Source: Planctobacterium marinum
Lineage (GTDB): Bacteria; Pseudomonadota; Gammaproteobacteria; Enterobacterales; Alteromonadaceae
DNA: 64,000 bases
Assembly (NCBI RefSeq): GCF_020687805.1
Contig: NZ_JAJEWQ010000004.1
Location: 186,001 to 250,000, forward strand
Reading direction: 5' to 3'
In this document: piece after piece, positions 8,968-17,580 of the stretch
How the letters are laid out: every line of letters begins with the position of its first letter
How positions within the stretch are numbered: the first letter of the stretch is position 1
Notes under the pieces: generated by a model
Databases searched by the model: none
Told to the model about the DNA's origin: nothing
The model's input: the letters and a program-made list of their open reading frames with translations, nothing else
Translations under genes and position numbers: made by a program

Positions 8968-9654
8968 GTGCATAATGGATCTAGAACTGTGCCAGTCAGA
9001 ACAATTCCTAAGAGTTATCGCAACGTAACAGGTCAAATGGCGTCGAAAAAATCATCCAATGTTTTATATGAATCTACTCTGGAAAGAGACTTTTTTACTC
9101 TCCTTGAATTTGACTCATCTGTAATTAACTACGATACACAACCTGTTGAGATTTTATGGTTTGATAGTCTAGATAATAGACGAACTTACACGCCAGATGT
9201 GTTGGTTCAATATGCCCCACAAATTCCAGTTTCATGCAATTTCACCAATATTATTTATGAAATAAAATATAGGGATGACCTCCGAGAAAATTGGTCAGAA
9301 TATAGGCCCAAATTTAAAGCTGCCATAAGATACGCAGCAAAAAATCAGATGCGTTTTAAACTGGTCACCGAAGTAGAAATTCGTACTAACAGGATGGAAA
9401 ATGCTCGCTTCTTGTTACCGTTTTTAAACAAAGAGCTTGATGAAACTCACGAGGTTATGATCCTTGAAAAGTTGGCTCAAATGCGCGAGTGCTCAGTAGA
9501 AGATTTGTTGGTTGCAATATTTCATGACAAGTGGTTGAGAGCGGAACTCATACCATCTGTCTGGCACCTTGTAGGAAGTCGCAGGATCGGGACTGACCTT
9601 AACTTACCCATTACTATGGACTCCAAAATTTGGATGGGGCTGCCATATGAGTAA
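8968..9654 (+). CDS. tnsA: TnsA-like endonuclease subunit of the transposase
   Basis: TnsA cuts the 5' ends of the element so that transposition is cut-and-paste. It has 228 residues and starts at GTG 8968; this start is needed to keep the conserved RTIPKSYRNVTG segment (11-22). The restriction-endonuclease fold is visible as YESTLERDFFTLLEFD (34-49, with Glu39), TPDVLV (Asp77) and YEIKY (Glu98, Lys100). The gene overlaps tnsB by 8 bp. In Tn6022-type nomenclature this position is tniC. Confidence 0.92.
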   Translation: MHNGSRTVPVRTIPKSYRNVTGQMASKKSSNVLYESTLERDFFTLLEFDSSVINYDTQPVEILWFDSLDNRRTYTPDVLVQYAPQIPVSCNFTNIIYEIKYRDDLRENWSEYRPKFKAAIRYAAKNQMRFKLVTEVEIRTNRMENARFLLPFLNKELDETHEVMILEKLAQMRECSVEDLLVAIFHDKWLRAELIPSVWHLVGSRRIGTDLNLPITMDSKIWMGLPYE

Positions 9655-11539
9655 AAGTCAAAAAGTATTTTCTTTGCAACCCGGAAAAGTTGTTACCTTC
9701 GAGCGTGAAGAATATGTAATTAAGCAGATCCTTGACCTTAAGTATGTGCTGGCAGAACACCTCTCTACACATGAGGTTAGTCGTATCCCAATTGGAAAAA
9801 TCGCTGTAGTTGCGCAGCAAAATCCTGCATCAATTGGCATTGAGGCATTGACCGATGAGGACTGGAACGTAGCTCAACAACGTTTAGAAATTATCCAACC
9901 AGTTCTACATAAACCCGGAAGAACAAAAACAGACATGGAACGTGTTGCAGATGAGCACGGGTTACACATCAATACGCTATATAAATGGCTCAGACTTTAC
10001 GAACAAAACTGTCTACTCACCAGCTTAGCACCGAAAAAACGAAGTGATAAAGGTGACTCCAGATTAAGCCAACGTGTAGATGAAATTATCAAAGAGTCCA
10101 TCGAGACCGAATACCTGAACAAACTAAAAAAATCAGTCAGTTCAGTTCATGAAACGATTAAAATGTTATGCCGAGAAGAAGGAATTCCTGCACCTCATGT
10201 GAATACTGTCAGGAACAGAATTAAGCAACTTTCTGACTATGTAAAAGTGAGTAAAAGATACGGTGCCAAAAAGGCACAGGAGATGTATGAACCGTCTCCA
10301 GATCAGTTTCCGGGAGCTGACTATCCTTTAGCCGTTGTGCAGATAGATCATACACCAACTGACGTGATCCTTGTGGACGAAGAGTATAGGTTACCCATAG
10401 GAAGAGCTTGGATCACGATGGCAATAGATGTATTCAGTCGCATGGTGACGGGATTTTACATTTCTTTGGATCCGCCAAGCGCAATTAGTGTTGGCGTTGC
10501 AGTATCTCACGCTATTTTGCCAAAAGATAAGTGGTTAATTGACCACGACATTGATGGAGAATGGCCATGTTGGGGGCTTCCCAAAACATTGCATGCCGAT
10601 AATGCAGGTGAGTTTCGTGGAAACATGCTGAAAAAAGCATGTGACCAATATCAGATTACGCTTGAATGGAGACCTGTAGCCAGGCCTAAATATGGTGCTC
10701 ATATAGAGAGGTTGCTTGGGAGCTTCTCTTCAGAAATTCATCAAATTCCGGGAACGACGTTTTCTAATATCGAACAACGTGGTGACTACGATTCTGATAA
10801 AGAATCAGTAATGACCATGGCAGAATTTGAACAATGGCTTGCGACACTTATCGCTGAAAAGTATCACTACAAAAAACATTCCGGTATTGGAATGCCGCCA
10901 ATCCGCAAGTATGAACAAGGTATTCTTGGCACTAAACGAACGAAAGGAGTAGGACTGCCAAGGAAAATCGAGGATGAGGAAACGCTTAAAATTGACTTCC
11001 TTCCTTTTGAAGAAAGAACGGTTCAGGATTATGGAATTCGTATTAATGATATTTTCTATTACCACGATGTGTTGCGCGTCTGGATAAACAGTACCGTAGA
11101 TAGTCGAAGCAAACTGAAGCGTAAGTTTATCTGTCGCTACGACCCCAGAGATGTCAGTGTAATATGGTTTTTCGATCCTCAAATAAATTCTTATTTCCCA
11201 ATTCCGTATCGCAACCTTTCTCATCCGGCCATTACCAAATGGGAAGTCCAGGCCGCGAGAGATTTGCTCAAAAAAGAAGGGGAAGTCGATATCGATGAAG
11301 ATAAAATCTTCGGCGCAGTCAAGAAAATGCGTGAGATTGTTGAACAATCTAGTGAAAAAACAAAGAAAAGTAGACGGAGCCTGGCAAGGAAAAAAGCTGC
11401 AGAGAAGAAATCTGGAGGATATATTGAGAAACCATCAGAGGACTATTTAGCTAACAGTTCATCGCACAAAGAGGATGTCTTAGAAGACGAAGACATATTA
11501 CCGTTTGATGAGATGGAAGAGGTGCAAAGCCATGGATGA
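9647..11539 (+). CDS. tnsB: TnsB-like DDE transposase
   Basis: TnsB binds the element ends, cuts the 3' ends and joins them to target DNA. It has 630 residues. An N-terminal helix-turn-helix region (about 100-120) precedes the rve integrase core, whose DDE residues are visible as Asp234 in VVQIDHT, Asp318 in HADNAGEF and Glu354 in HIERLLGSF. The C terminus (about 550-630) is charged and probably contacts TnsC. It overlaps both neighbours by 8 bp. In Tn6022-type elements this is tniA. Confidence 0.95.
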   Translation: MSKSQKVFSLQPGKVVTFEREEYVIKQILDLKYVLAEHLSTHEVSRIPIGKIAVVAQQNPASIGIEALTDEDWNVAQQRLEIIQPVLHKPGRTKTDMERVADEHGLHINTLYKWLRLYEQNCLLTSLAPKKRSDKGDSRLSQRVDEIIKESIETEYLNKLKKSVSSVHETIKMLCREEGIPAPHVNTVRNRIKQLSDYVKVSKRYGAKKAQEMYEPSPDQFPGADYPLAVVQIDHTPTDVILVDEEYRLPIGRAWITMAIDVFSRMVTGFYISLDPPSAISVGVAVSHAILPKDKWLIDHDIDGEWPCWGLPKTLHADNAGEFRGNMLKKACDQYQITLEWRPVARPKYGAHIERLLGSFSSEIHQIPGTTFSNIEQRGDYDSDKESVMTMAEFEQWLATLIAEKYHYKKHSGIGMPPIRKYEQGILGTKRTKGVGLPRKIEDEETLKIDFLPFEERTVQDYGIRINDIFYYHDVLRVWINSTVDSRSKLKRKFICRYDPRDVSVIWFFDPQINSYFPIPYRNLSHPAITKWEVQAARDLLKKEGEVDIDEDKIFGAVKKMREIVEQSSEKTKKSRRSLARKKAAEKKSGGYIEKPSEDYLANSSSHKEDVLEDEDILPFDEMEEVQSHG

Positions 11540-12434
11540 TATGGTGAAAAACGCTCATGAGCATCTCAATGAAGTCGCAAGGGAAGCGCTGGCACTGTCG
11601 AATACTGAACGCAAAAAATATATCCGTTCAGCACGGTGGATTGGTTATACAAGAGCCAAAACAGTCCTAAACAAAATGGAAGATCTGCTGGCATATCCGA
11701 AAAAACATCGAATGCCAAATTTGCTGATTGTCGGAGACAGTAATTCCGGGAAAACCATGATTGCAGAAAGGTTTATTTCTCTCAATCCTTCATACGAGAA
11801 GGAAACCAATGATGGTATCGTTATTCCTGCACTATTCGTTCAATCGCCGCCAGTTCCTAATGAATCTCGCCTGTATTCTCATATCCTAGACAAGCTATTT
11901 GCACCATATAGACCATCAGACTCTCCTGATAAGAAGTTATTTCAGGTAAAGAAGCTAATGGAAGCCTGTGATGTCAGAATGCTTATCATTGATGAATTCC
12001 ATTCTATGTTGGCAGGGCCTCTAGATAAGCAAAGAATTTATTTAAGTGCAATACGGAGCCTGGGAAATGCCCTTCGTATCCCAATTGTTGCATTAGGTAC
12101 GAAAGATGCCCTGCGGGCTATAAAAACGGATCCACAACTAGATAATCGGTTCAAAGCCTCATTCCTACCGAGATGGGAGCAGAATATTGAGTTCAAGAGA
12201 TTATTGCTGAGTTTCGAGAGGATGCTACCTCTGCGAAAAGCTTCTGATTTGAAGTCTCAAACACTCTCTAAGCAACTTTATGCCATGAGTGAAGGGTTAT
12301 TGGGTGAATTGGCTGAAATCCTTTCTGAGGCTGCTATAGATGCCCTTAACGATGGAAGTGAATGTATAACCTTGCAAGGATTAAAGAACTTAGACTGGGA
12401 ACCTCCATCAAAGCGCAGGCGAGAGAATGGCTGA
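11532..12434 (+). CDS. tnsC: TnsC-like AAA+ ATPase (target selection regulator)
   Basis: TnsC is an AAA+ ATPase that assembles on target DNA, connects the TniQ-type selector to TnsAB and gives target immunity. It has 300 residues from the ATG at 11532. This start gives the same 8-bp overlap with tnsB as at the other core junctions; an upstream in-frame ATG at 11505 would overlap by 35 bp. Walker A is GDSNSGKT and Walker B is MLIIDEFHSM. In Tn6022-type elements this is tniB. Confidence 0.93.
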   Translation: MDDMVKNAHEHLNEVAREALALSNTERKKYIRSARWIGYTRAKTVLNKMEDLLAYPKKHRMPNLLIVGDSNSGKTMIAERFISLNPSYEKETNDGIVIPALFVQSPPVPNESRLYSHILDKLFAPYRPSDSPDKKLFQVKKLMEACDVRMLIIDEFHSMLAGPLDKQRIYLSAIRSLGNALRIPIVALGTKDALRAIKTDPQLDNRFKASFLPRWEQNIEFKRLLLSFERMLPLRKASDLKSQTLSKQLYAMSEGLLGELAEILSEAAIDALNDGSECITLQGLKNLDWEPPSKRRRENG

Positions 12435-13533
12435 ATTAGCTCACAATGCAGTACTTCCTATGCACCCCCCTCCTTTTGAGGATGAGACCCTAAGCTCGTG
12501 GTTGATGCGTCTTGCAAGAGCAAACGGGACTAAGTTTTATTCGCTATGTCGTTGGATTCAAAAATCTAACAAAAATATAGGGAGGAAGCTTGATATAGGG
12601 GTGCCGCGGCCTTTTATTCATCGTCTTGCATATTTAACGGGTCTAACAGAGCGGCGTGTCATGAATACGACTCTGGATAGTTTTATCGGTTTTTTGGTTC
12701 CAGGACTTCAGAAACATCACCACTTCTCCGGCATTTTGATGGCGGGAATTGAAAGGTATGCAGAACTGAGGTATTTGCAACAGTTTTGCCCGCTTTGTCT
12801 CAGGGATAGCAACCCGTTTTTTAGGAAATCATGGCGGATCACCTTTATAACTGCATGTGTGAAACACGAAATAAGGCTGCAGGATAGGTGCCCTCAATGT
12901 CAGGCGCCGGTAGTACCCTTTAAAAACGACACCAAAAATCAATCTATCCCTTTTGAGGGCCAATGGTCTGAATGCTTCAAGTGCGGTTTTGACGTCAAAT
13001 ATGCGCCAATTCTCCGTGCAGAAAGAGAGGTTGTCAGGTCCACAAAGCTTATTAATTCGATTCTTAAAAAAGGATATTGGGACCTTGGCAATGGGGAATG
13101 GATTTACTCGTTTTCTTTCTTTTCTGTATTGAAGCACTTGATGCGCCTTGTGATATACAAAGAGCGAAAGCCGTATTCGAAAGTTCAAGTAGATTCAATC
13201 GATGTAGATATGCGGTATTGGGCCTTTTCCGAAATGAACCAAATATTCGATTTATGGCCAGATAATTTTATCAGGTTTGCTGAGTCTCATGGTCTTTTCT
13301 TATACGACTTTTATTCAATGTATAAAACGAATCCCGTATTACCATTTTGGCTTGTAGAACCACTTAAAGAGCACAGACACTTTCCAAAAGTTGCGCCTGA
13401 ATCTGACCACGTTAAATGCGCATGTGCTTATTTAAAAGCAAACGGTAAGAAAGTGAATAAATATAGCATTAGTAGGTTACTCGGGGTTTGCAACTCTTTT
13501 GTTATAGACCAAATATTTGACCAGGAAAAATAA
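12427..13533 (+). CDS. tniQ: TniQ/TnsD-family target-site selector
   Basis: It has 368 residues. The N terminus (PMHPPPFEDETLSSWLMRLA) and the zinc-binding set FCPLC...ACVKHEIRLQDRCPQC...CFKCG (about residues 120-195) are typical of TniQ. Proteins of this class recognise the attachment site and recruit TnsC; this one is presumably what directs the element into comM. The C-terminal part (about 200-368) has no motif I recognise and would hold sequence-specific DNA-binding ability. It overlaps tnsC by 8 bp. Confidence 0.92.
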   Translation: MAELAHNAVLPMHPPPFEDETLSSWLMRLARANGTKFYSLCRWIQKSNKNIGRKLDIGVPRPFIHRLAYLTGLTERRVMNTTLDSFIGFLVPGLQKHHHFSGILMAGIERYAELRYLQQFCPLCLRDSNPFFRKSWRITFITACVKHEIRLQDRCPQCQAPVVPFKNDTKNQSIPFEGQWSECFKCGFDVKYAPILRAEREVVRSTKLINSILKKGYWDLGNGEWIYSFSFFSVLKHLMRLVIYKERKPYSKVQVDSIDVDMRYWAFSEMNQIFDLWPDNFIRFAESHGLFLYDFYSMYKTNPVLPFWLVEPLKEHRHFPKVAPESDHVKCACAYLKANGKKVNKYSISRLLGVCNSFVIDQIFDQEK

Positions 13534-13983
13534 ATGGAAAAGTACAACTTTATATTGAATTACATTGCTAACGATCAAGATGATGCTGATGCCATTTTAA
13601 ATTTTAATGATGTGCTTGCATTAATTAAGGGGCATATTGAGGGGATGCCTGAGTCTGGACTAAGAGAAAGTGCGGTCAAACAAGCTGAACTTCATTTCCG
13701 GCTCGAAGAATTGCTCCAGAACTATCCGGACATGAAGATTAAGGAGCTGGAAGGTTATTTCGAGTTACCAGTTAATTCAACGCACAAGTATTATGATGAC
13801 CGGATTTTGGCTCGACTTAGACGAATTATGATCATATTCGATATGTGCTATGAACTGGTTAAAATAGAATCTAGTGTTATGAATCACCTGCAATGCAGTG
13901 ATAGAGAAACGTTCAATAAAATACAAGAGGCTCGACACATTTTCATGGGGGGCAGAAAGTTCCTGGGCGACTATTTTCAGTAA
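13534..13983 (+). CDS. fifth core gene of the Tn7-like element (TniE-like)
   Basis: This encodes 149 residues, mostly helical and acidic at the N terminus. It starts immediately after the tniQ stop codon, so it belongs to the same operon. A protein of this size in this place corresponds to TniE of Tn6022/AbaR-type islands as I remember them. No catalytic or binding motif can be seen, and the role is unknown. I assign it by position rather than by a recognised domain. Confidence 0.6.
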   Translation: MEKYNFILNYIANDQDDADAILNFNDVLALIKGHIEGMPESGLRESAVKQAELHFRLEELLQNYPDMKIKELEGYFELPVNSTHKYYDDRILARLRRIMIIFDMCYELVKIESSVMNHLQCSDRETFNKIQEARHIFMGGRKFLGDYFQ

Positions 13984-14455
13984 TGTGTTGCAAAATATGC
14001 AATGTCACGTTTCTAATATTTCAATTTACTCAATGTAGACATGTGTGCGAGCATGCTTTCTACCAACGATTGAGTCTGGGTTCATCGTCACAAATAAATT
14101 GAGAATAATGTCGTTGGGATCTCATAAGTATCTAATCGAAACTAACTGAAGGAGTAACCCTCTCGGACGTACCTTAACGATAGTATTCGCGTTTGAGGTA
14201 GTGTTTTAAATTGCTTCATTTTATACCGTTGTGCGATGTCACATGTTATTGCTCTTTTTGTCACTACCATAATAAAAAGTGCGGCAAGGTACGGTTGTGA
14301 GTTCATATATCTCTAACCTGTTTATGACTTCAACTAAAGGATGCCTAAAACTATTTGAGAGTCCGACGACAACCCTCTTAAATCCGCCAAATAAAATGAC
14401 TTGAGTTAACACTATTAATCGCAATACTAGGGTTTTGGTGAAATATTAAGGCATT
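13984..14455. other. 472-bp stretch without a convincing gene
   Basis: AT-rich sequence between the transposition operon and the cargo. A 61-codon frame on the minus strand (14239-14424) has no ribosome site and no recognisable protein. I see no tRNA, strong terminator or repeat. It probably holds the promoter of the gene at 14456. Confidence 0.5.
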
Positions 14456-15361
14456 ATGTTTGAGCGATTATTTGGGCTATTTTCCAGAAGGAACGATAAA
14501 AAGACACTGAATGAATGCAAGCCATTGACGGTGACGTTCAAAAACAGAGTTATTATGGTTCTTCAAGATCATTTAGGTATGGGCTTTGAGGACTCTATGA
14601 GCAGTCTTCATAGGGAAGTCGCGATGTCATTAGGCCTGCATAGATTGTCTCACACTGGTAAGCCGCAGAGTACATGTGAAGACCTTATTCAATACATGTT
14701 TGAATGTGAAGACGATAAGTTTTTCGATATATTGGAATTGCTGTTCCATTCCAGAGTTAGTGGTATCACCTACCCGGATAGCCCTCTAATTAAGGCTATA
14801 AACCAATTTTTGCAACTGGATGAACTCCCCTATCATCTTACCGATTATGTCGTCGTTGAAGGTGTTACAGAGCATTGGGGCCGAGAATCCAAGACAATGA
14901 AAATCACGGGTACACCTCAAATCATAATGAAAAACAATGATGTAATTCATCACCGGTGTATAGAGCCCACGCTAAATCTATTGTCTAGTGACATCAGATT
15001 TCAACAAGCCAATGATGAATTTCTTAATGCACTAGAGGATTTCCGAAACTCTGATTACAGAGATTGTTTGACCAAATGTTGCAGTGCCTTTGAGAGCACT
15101 ATGAAAGTATTATGCTCAATTAATAGCATTGCTTTTAAACAAACCGACTCAGCATCTCCGCTCTTAAAATCATTGATTGAAAAATCGGATTTGGATTCGT
15201 TTTGGGAGCAACCACTGATATTAATCGCAACGATTAGAAATCGATTAAGCTCTTCACATGGAGCTGGCACTCAGGAAAAGCAAGTTTCTAAACAGGTGGC
15301 AAATTACACCATCAATGCAACTGCGGCCGCCATTCTCTTGCTTGTTGAAGAGTGGGCCTGA
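14456..15361 (+). CDS. abortive-infection-like protein with C-terminal HEPN-type domain
   Basis: This encodes 301 residues. The last 110 residues resemble the abortive-infection C-terminal domain: a helical bundle with DYRDCLTKCCSAFESTMKVLC (200-220), then TIRNRLSSSHGAGT (259-272) and ATAAAILLLVEEW at the end. Arg261-Asn262 and His268 form the R-x6-H arrangement of HEPN ribonucleases. The N-terminal half (about 25-170) is not recognised and would be the sensing part. The inferred role is phage-triggered RNA cleavage. It stands alone, first among the cargo genes. The domain call is reasonably firm; the defence role is inference. Confidence 0.65.
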   Translation: MFERLFGLFSRRNDKKTLNECKPLTVTFKNRVIMVLQDHLGMGFEDSMSSLHREVAMSLGLHRLSHTGKPQSTCEDLIQYMFECEDDKFFDILELLFHSRVSGITYPDSPLIKAINQFLQLDELPYHLTDYVVVEGVTEHWGRESKTMKITGTPQIIMKNNDVIHHRCIEPTLNLLSSDIRFQQANDEFLNALEDFRNSDYRDCLTKCCSAFESTMKVLCSINSIAFKQTDSASPLLKSLIEKSDLDSFWEQPLILIATIRNRLSSSHGAGTQEKQVSKQVANYTINATAAAILLLVEEWA

Positions 15362-15460
15362 GTGGCAAGATATTAAGGTCATTACCAATTTACACTTTAA
15401 CAGCACAGCCTATTTCAATGTTCTTTGACTTATTGTAGCGAAATTAGGCGACCGGAACTT

Positions 15461-15898
15461 ATGATTTACTTACCGAAAGATATAAGCCCACAACAATTGG
15501 CATTGTACGGCGCCATATCAACGTTTCTGAAGGAACGGTTTGGATATAAACGATTGAGATTTGATTGTATTTCCGAGTCGAGACTACAGGGGAGAATGAG
15601 TAAGTTTGAATTGTTTCTCAGGGTTAATATAAATCAATATAGTTGGAACGGATTAGATAACATTTTCATTATTGCGAGAATTGCATTCCAGGAGCGCCGA
15701 AAAGGACATTTTACGGCTTTAATCCGTTCCATTTTACCAACGCTGGAGCAGATAGGAATGCAATACATTGGTATTGAGGCTGCTAACACTGCCAGTAGTC
15801 AGTTTGCACGCAAAATAGGTATGAATACTTCAAACGATAATCGCAATTTCTATGGTTCATTATCAGACATCAAGTTGGCATTATTAAGCATTGATTGA
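15461..15898 (+). CDS. GNAT-family N-acetyltransferase
   Basis: The C-terminal half shows the GNAT pattern: FIIARIAFQERRKGHFTALI (acetyl-CoA-binding loop, RRKGHF) followed by ANTASSQFARKIGM near the end. From the ATG at 15461 it has 145 residues; a TTG 36 bp upstream would add 12. Neither start has a strong ribosome site. The substrate cannot be read from the sequence. It lies between the HEPN-type gene and the RiPP cluster, on the opposite strand to the latter, so membership in that cluster is doubtful. Confidence 0.6.
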   Translation: MIYLPKDISPQQLALYGAISTFLKERFGYKRLRFDCISESRLQGRMSKFELFLRVNINQYSWNGLDNIFIIARIAFQERRKGHFTALIRSILPTLEQIGMQYIGIEAANTASSQFARKIGMNTSNDNRNFYGSLSDIKLALLSID

Positions 15899-16393
15899 AT
15901 AGCTTGATAGACACTTGTGACGAAAAAACGTGAAGATTAGATTTTGCCCTGCATATATCAATTGTAGTGACTCATATCTGCCTTGATACTTTTTATAGAA
16001 GGTTTAGACTTGGTCTGACTGTTGTTACTTTATTTCGGCTGCACACGATTCTGAATTGTAGGGTTTTAGAAAACTGCTTGAAGGATTAAGCAATTATTAA
16101 AACATCCGAGTCAGCCTGTAAGTTAACTGAATAGACGGTTCACAATCTGGAATGACTGTAAATTGAATAGTTTCAGGTGGCTAGCTATTGTAGTGGCTTG
16201 TACCAAGCCATGTACAACAAGTACACGGATTTAAATTAAGATGTGTAAGATTTTTGCTAACCGACAGTAAGTCAAAGCGGTTGCGAAAACTTTTAGTAAA
16301 AAAGTTGACTAGCGACCGTCAACTAAACTCTCCCAGAATATTCAACCTAATTTGCCGTATCCTATTTATCTTTGGTTTATCGGTTCAGTTCTT
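15899..16393. other. 495-bp stretch without a convincing gene
   Basis: AT-rich sequence between the + strand GNAT gene and the end of the minus-strand methyltransferase. A 95-codon frame starting at 16254 runs mostly antisense to the methyltransferase and has no recognisable protein. No clear hairpin with a T run, repeat or RNA gene is visible. Confidence 0.45.
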
Positions 16394-16996
16394 TTATTTG
16401 TTTGGTTTGTGGAGTATCACGGCAGCCTCCTCACAAATTGTCTCGTCAGACATTAGGATAGGTGAAACTTTTAATCGCTCAACAATGATTGTGGTAAAGC
16501 CTGAAAGGCCAGGGACGTCACCATCTCCAAAGTGGGGATGACACAGAACTCCCTCCTCAGTTAATAACTTTTTCATTAGTTCAGCCATTTGAGCACGAGA
16601 TTTAATCCACTTTTCATAATTGCCCCCTCCAGCTTCTGTATAATCAAACGGATCAAAAAATATAAAATCATATTTCTGCTTAATTAGCTGTCTCCGCCAA
16701 TCTCCCAAGTGCGTTCGCACTGAAGGTCGCCCTACTGAAAACTCTTCCAGATCCCTGTAAATAGAACTTTCAATCTCATAAATATCATGCAACTGTGGAT
16801 TCAGATGCTTTTGAATCAATTCCGCAGAAATCCCTAACCCAAAGCCAATCTCGAGTACTTTTTTGGGCTGTAGGTCAGCAAGACGAGAAAAAATGGCTTT
16901 GAAATATGGTTCTTCAGATCTAGACATTACAACCTGCCCTTTCCATATCAATATATCATTGGTCTTTTTCTCAAATTCAAGCTGAATGTTAGTCAT
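16394..16996 (-). CDS. guanidinoacetate-methyltransferase-like SAM methyltransferase
   Basis: This encodes 200 residues of a Rossmann-fold class I methyltransferase. Motif I is LEIGFGLG (48-55), preceded by VVMSRSEEPYFKAI (22-35), and the post-I acid is Glu75. FIFFDPFDYTE (111-121) matches the region that is YDTYPLSEE in guanidinoacetate N-methyltransferase. The family methylates guanidino nitrogens, and the related Rmt2 methylates the arginine delta nitrogen. It follows the RiPP operon on the same strand after a 119-bp gap, so an arginine- or ornithine-like residue of the peptide is a plausible substrate (inference). The gap could hold a separate promoter. Confidence 0.65.
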   Translation of the reverse strand: MTNIQLEFEKKTNDILIWKGQVVMSRSEEPYFKAIFSRLADLQPKKVLEIGFGLGISAELIQKHLNPQLHDIYEIESSIYRDLEEFSVGRPSVRTHLGDWRRQLIKQKYDFIFFDPFDYTEAGGGNYEKWIKSRAQMAELMKKLLTEEGVLCHPHFGDGDVPGLSGFTTIIVERLKVSPILMSDETICEEAAVILHKPNK

Positions 16997-17115
16997 GGGG
17001 CATTCTTCACTTCGAGGTTCTTTAAAATCTGCTTACTGTAGCAATACACTTCTAGAATAGTTCTATATTATGTATGTGCTATATTTAGGCACTCAGTCAG
17101 ACTTAGATTTTTTGT

Positions 17116-17580
17116 CTAATTGGGTTTACGCCAAACCATTACGAGTTGCATATCCTCTTGGGAAGTTACATCTACAAACCCTGCATATTCCGCTGCCTTT
17201 CGAGATGCAATATTTGACTTGCGCATGTGAGCATAAATGACATCATATTTGCTCCGAGAACAGCAGCTCTTATAAACAATACGTCCAATATGTCGCCCTT
17301 GGCTCGGACGATTTAAAAATACATGAAATGATGGGTGAAGACCTCGTATCGGATCATCTAACATGTTTATATATGCCTTTCCGGCTCTTTTTCCATCAAC
17401 CATTACAAGCCAAGCTTCGCCACCACTTCCCCCTCCTTTATTTCGAGTACCTGCGGTGCCAATTAGCTCTACATTGTCAGTGCTAACTGGCCCAAGGTTT
17501 GATTTAGCCTTTACTGAAGGATGTTTTTGATTTGTGTGCTTTACTCGCCTGATGCGTTTAGTTTTCGCGGGCCGAACCAT
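17116..17580 (-). CDS. GNAT-family acyltransferase of the RiPP cluster
   Basis: This encodes 154 residues. A basic N terminus (about 1-30) precedes a GNAT core: HVFLNRPSQGRHIGRIVYKS (the QGRHIG loop for acyl-CoA) and ANIASRKAAEYAGFVDV-like C-terminal elements (read as SNIASRKAAEYAGF). The ATG overlaps the stop of the arginase-like gene (TAATG), which argues for coupled translation. GNAT maturases that acylate ornithine or lysine side chains of ribosomal peptides are known (selidamides). An ornithine made by the preceding enzyme would be a natural acceptor, but that is inference. Confidence 0.65.
   Translation of the reverse strand: MVRPAKTKRIRRVKHTNQKHPSVKAKSNLGPVSTDNVELIGTAGTRNKGGGSGGEAWLVMVDGKRAGKAYINMLDDPIRGLHPSFHVFLNRPSQGRHIGRIVYKSCCSRSKYDVIYAHMRKSNIASRKAAEYAGFVDVTSQEDMQLVMVWRKPN

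Noticed and set aside
14239-14424. 61-codon minus-strand frame before the HEPN-type gene
   Set aside because: No ribosome site, no motif, and atypical start context.
16254-16541. 95-codon plus-strand frame with a hydrophobic segment
   Set aside because: It runs about half its length antisense to the methyltransferase gene, and the hydrophobic run is explained by AT-rich DNA.
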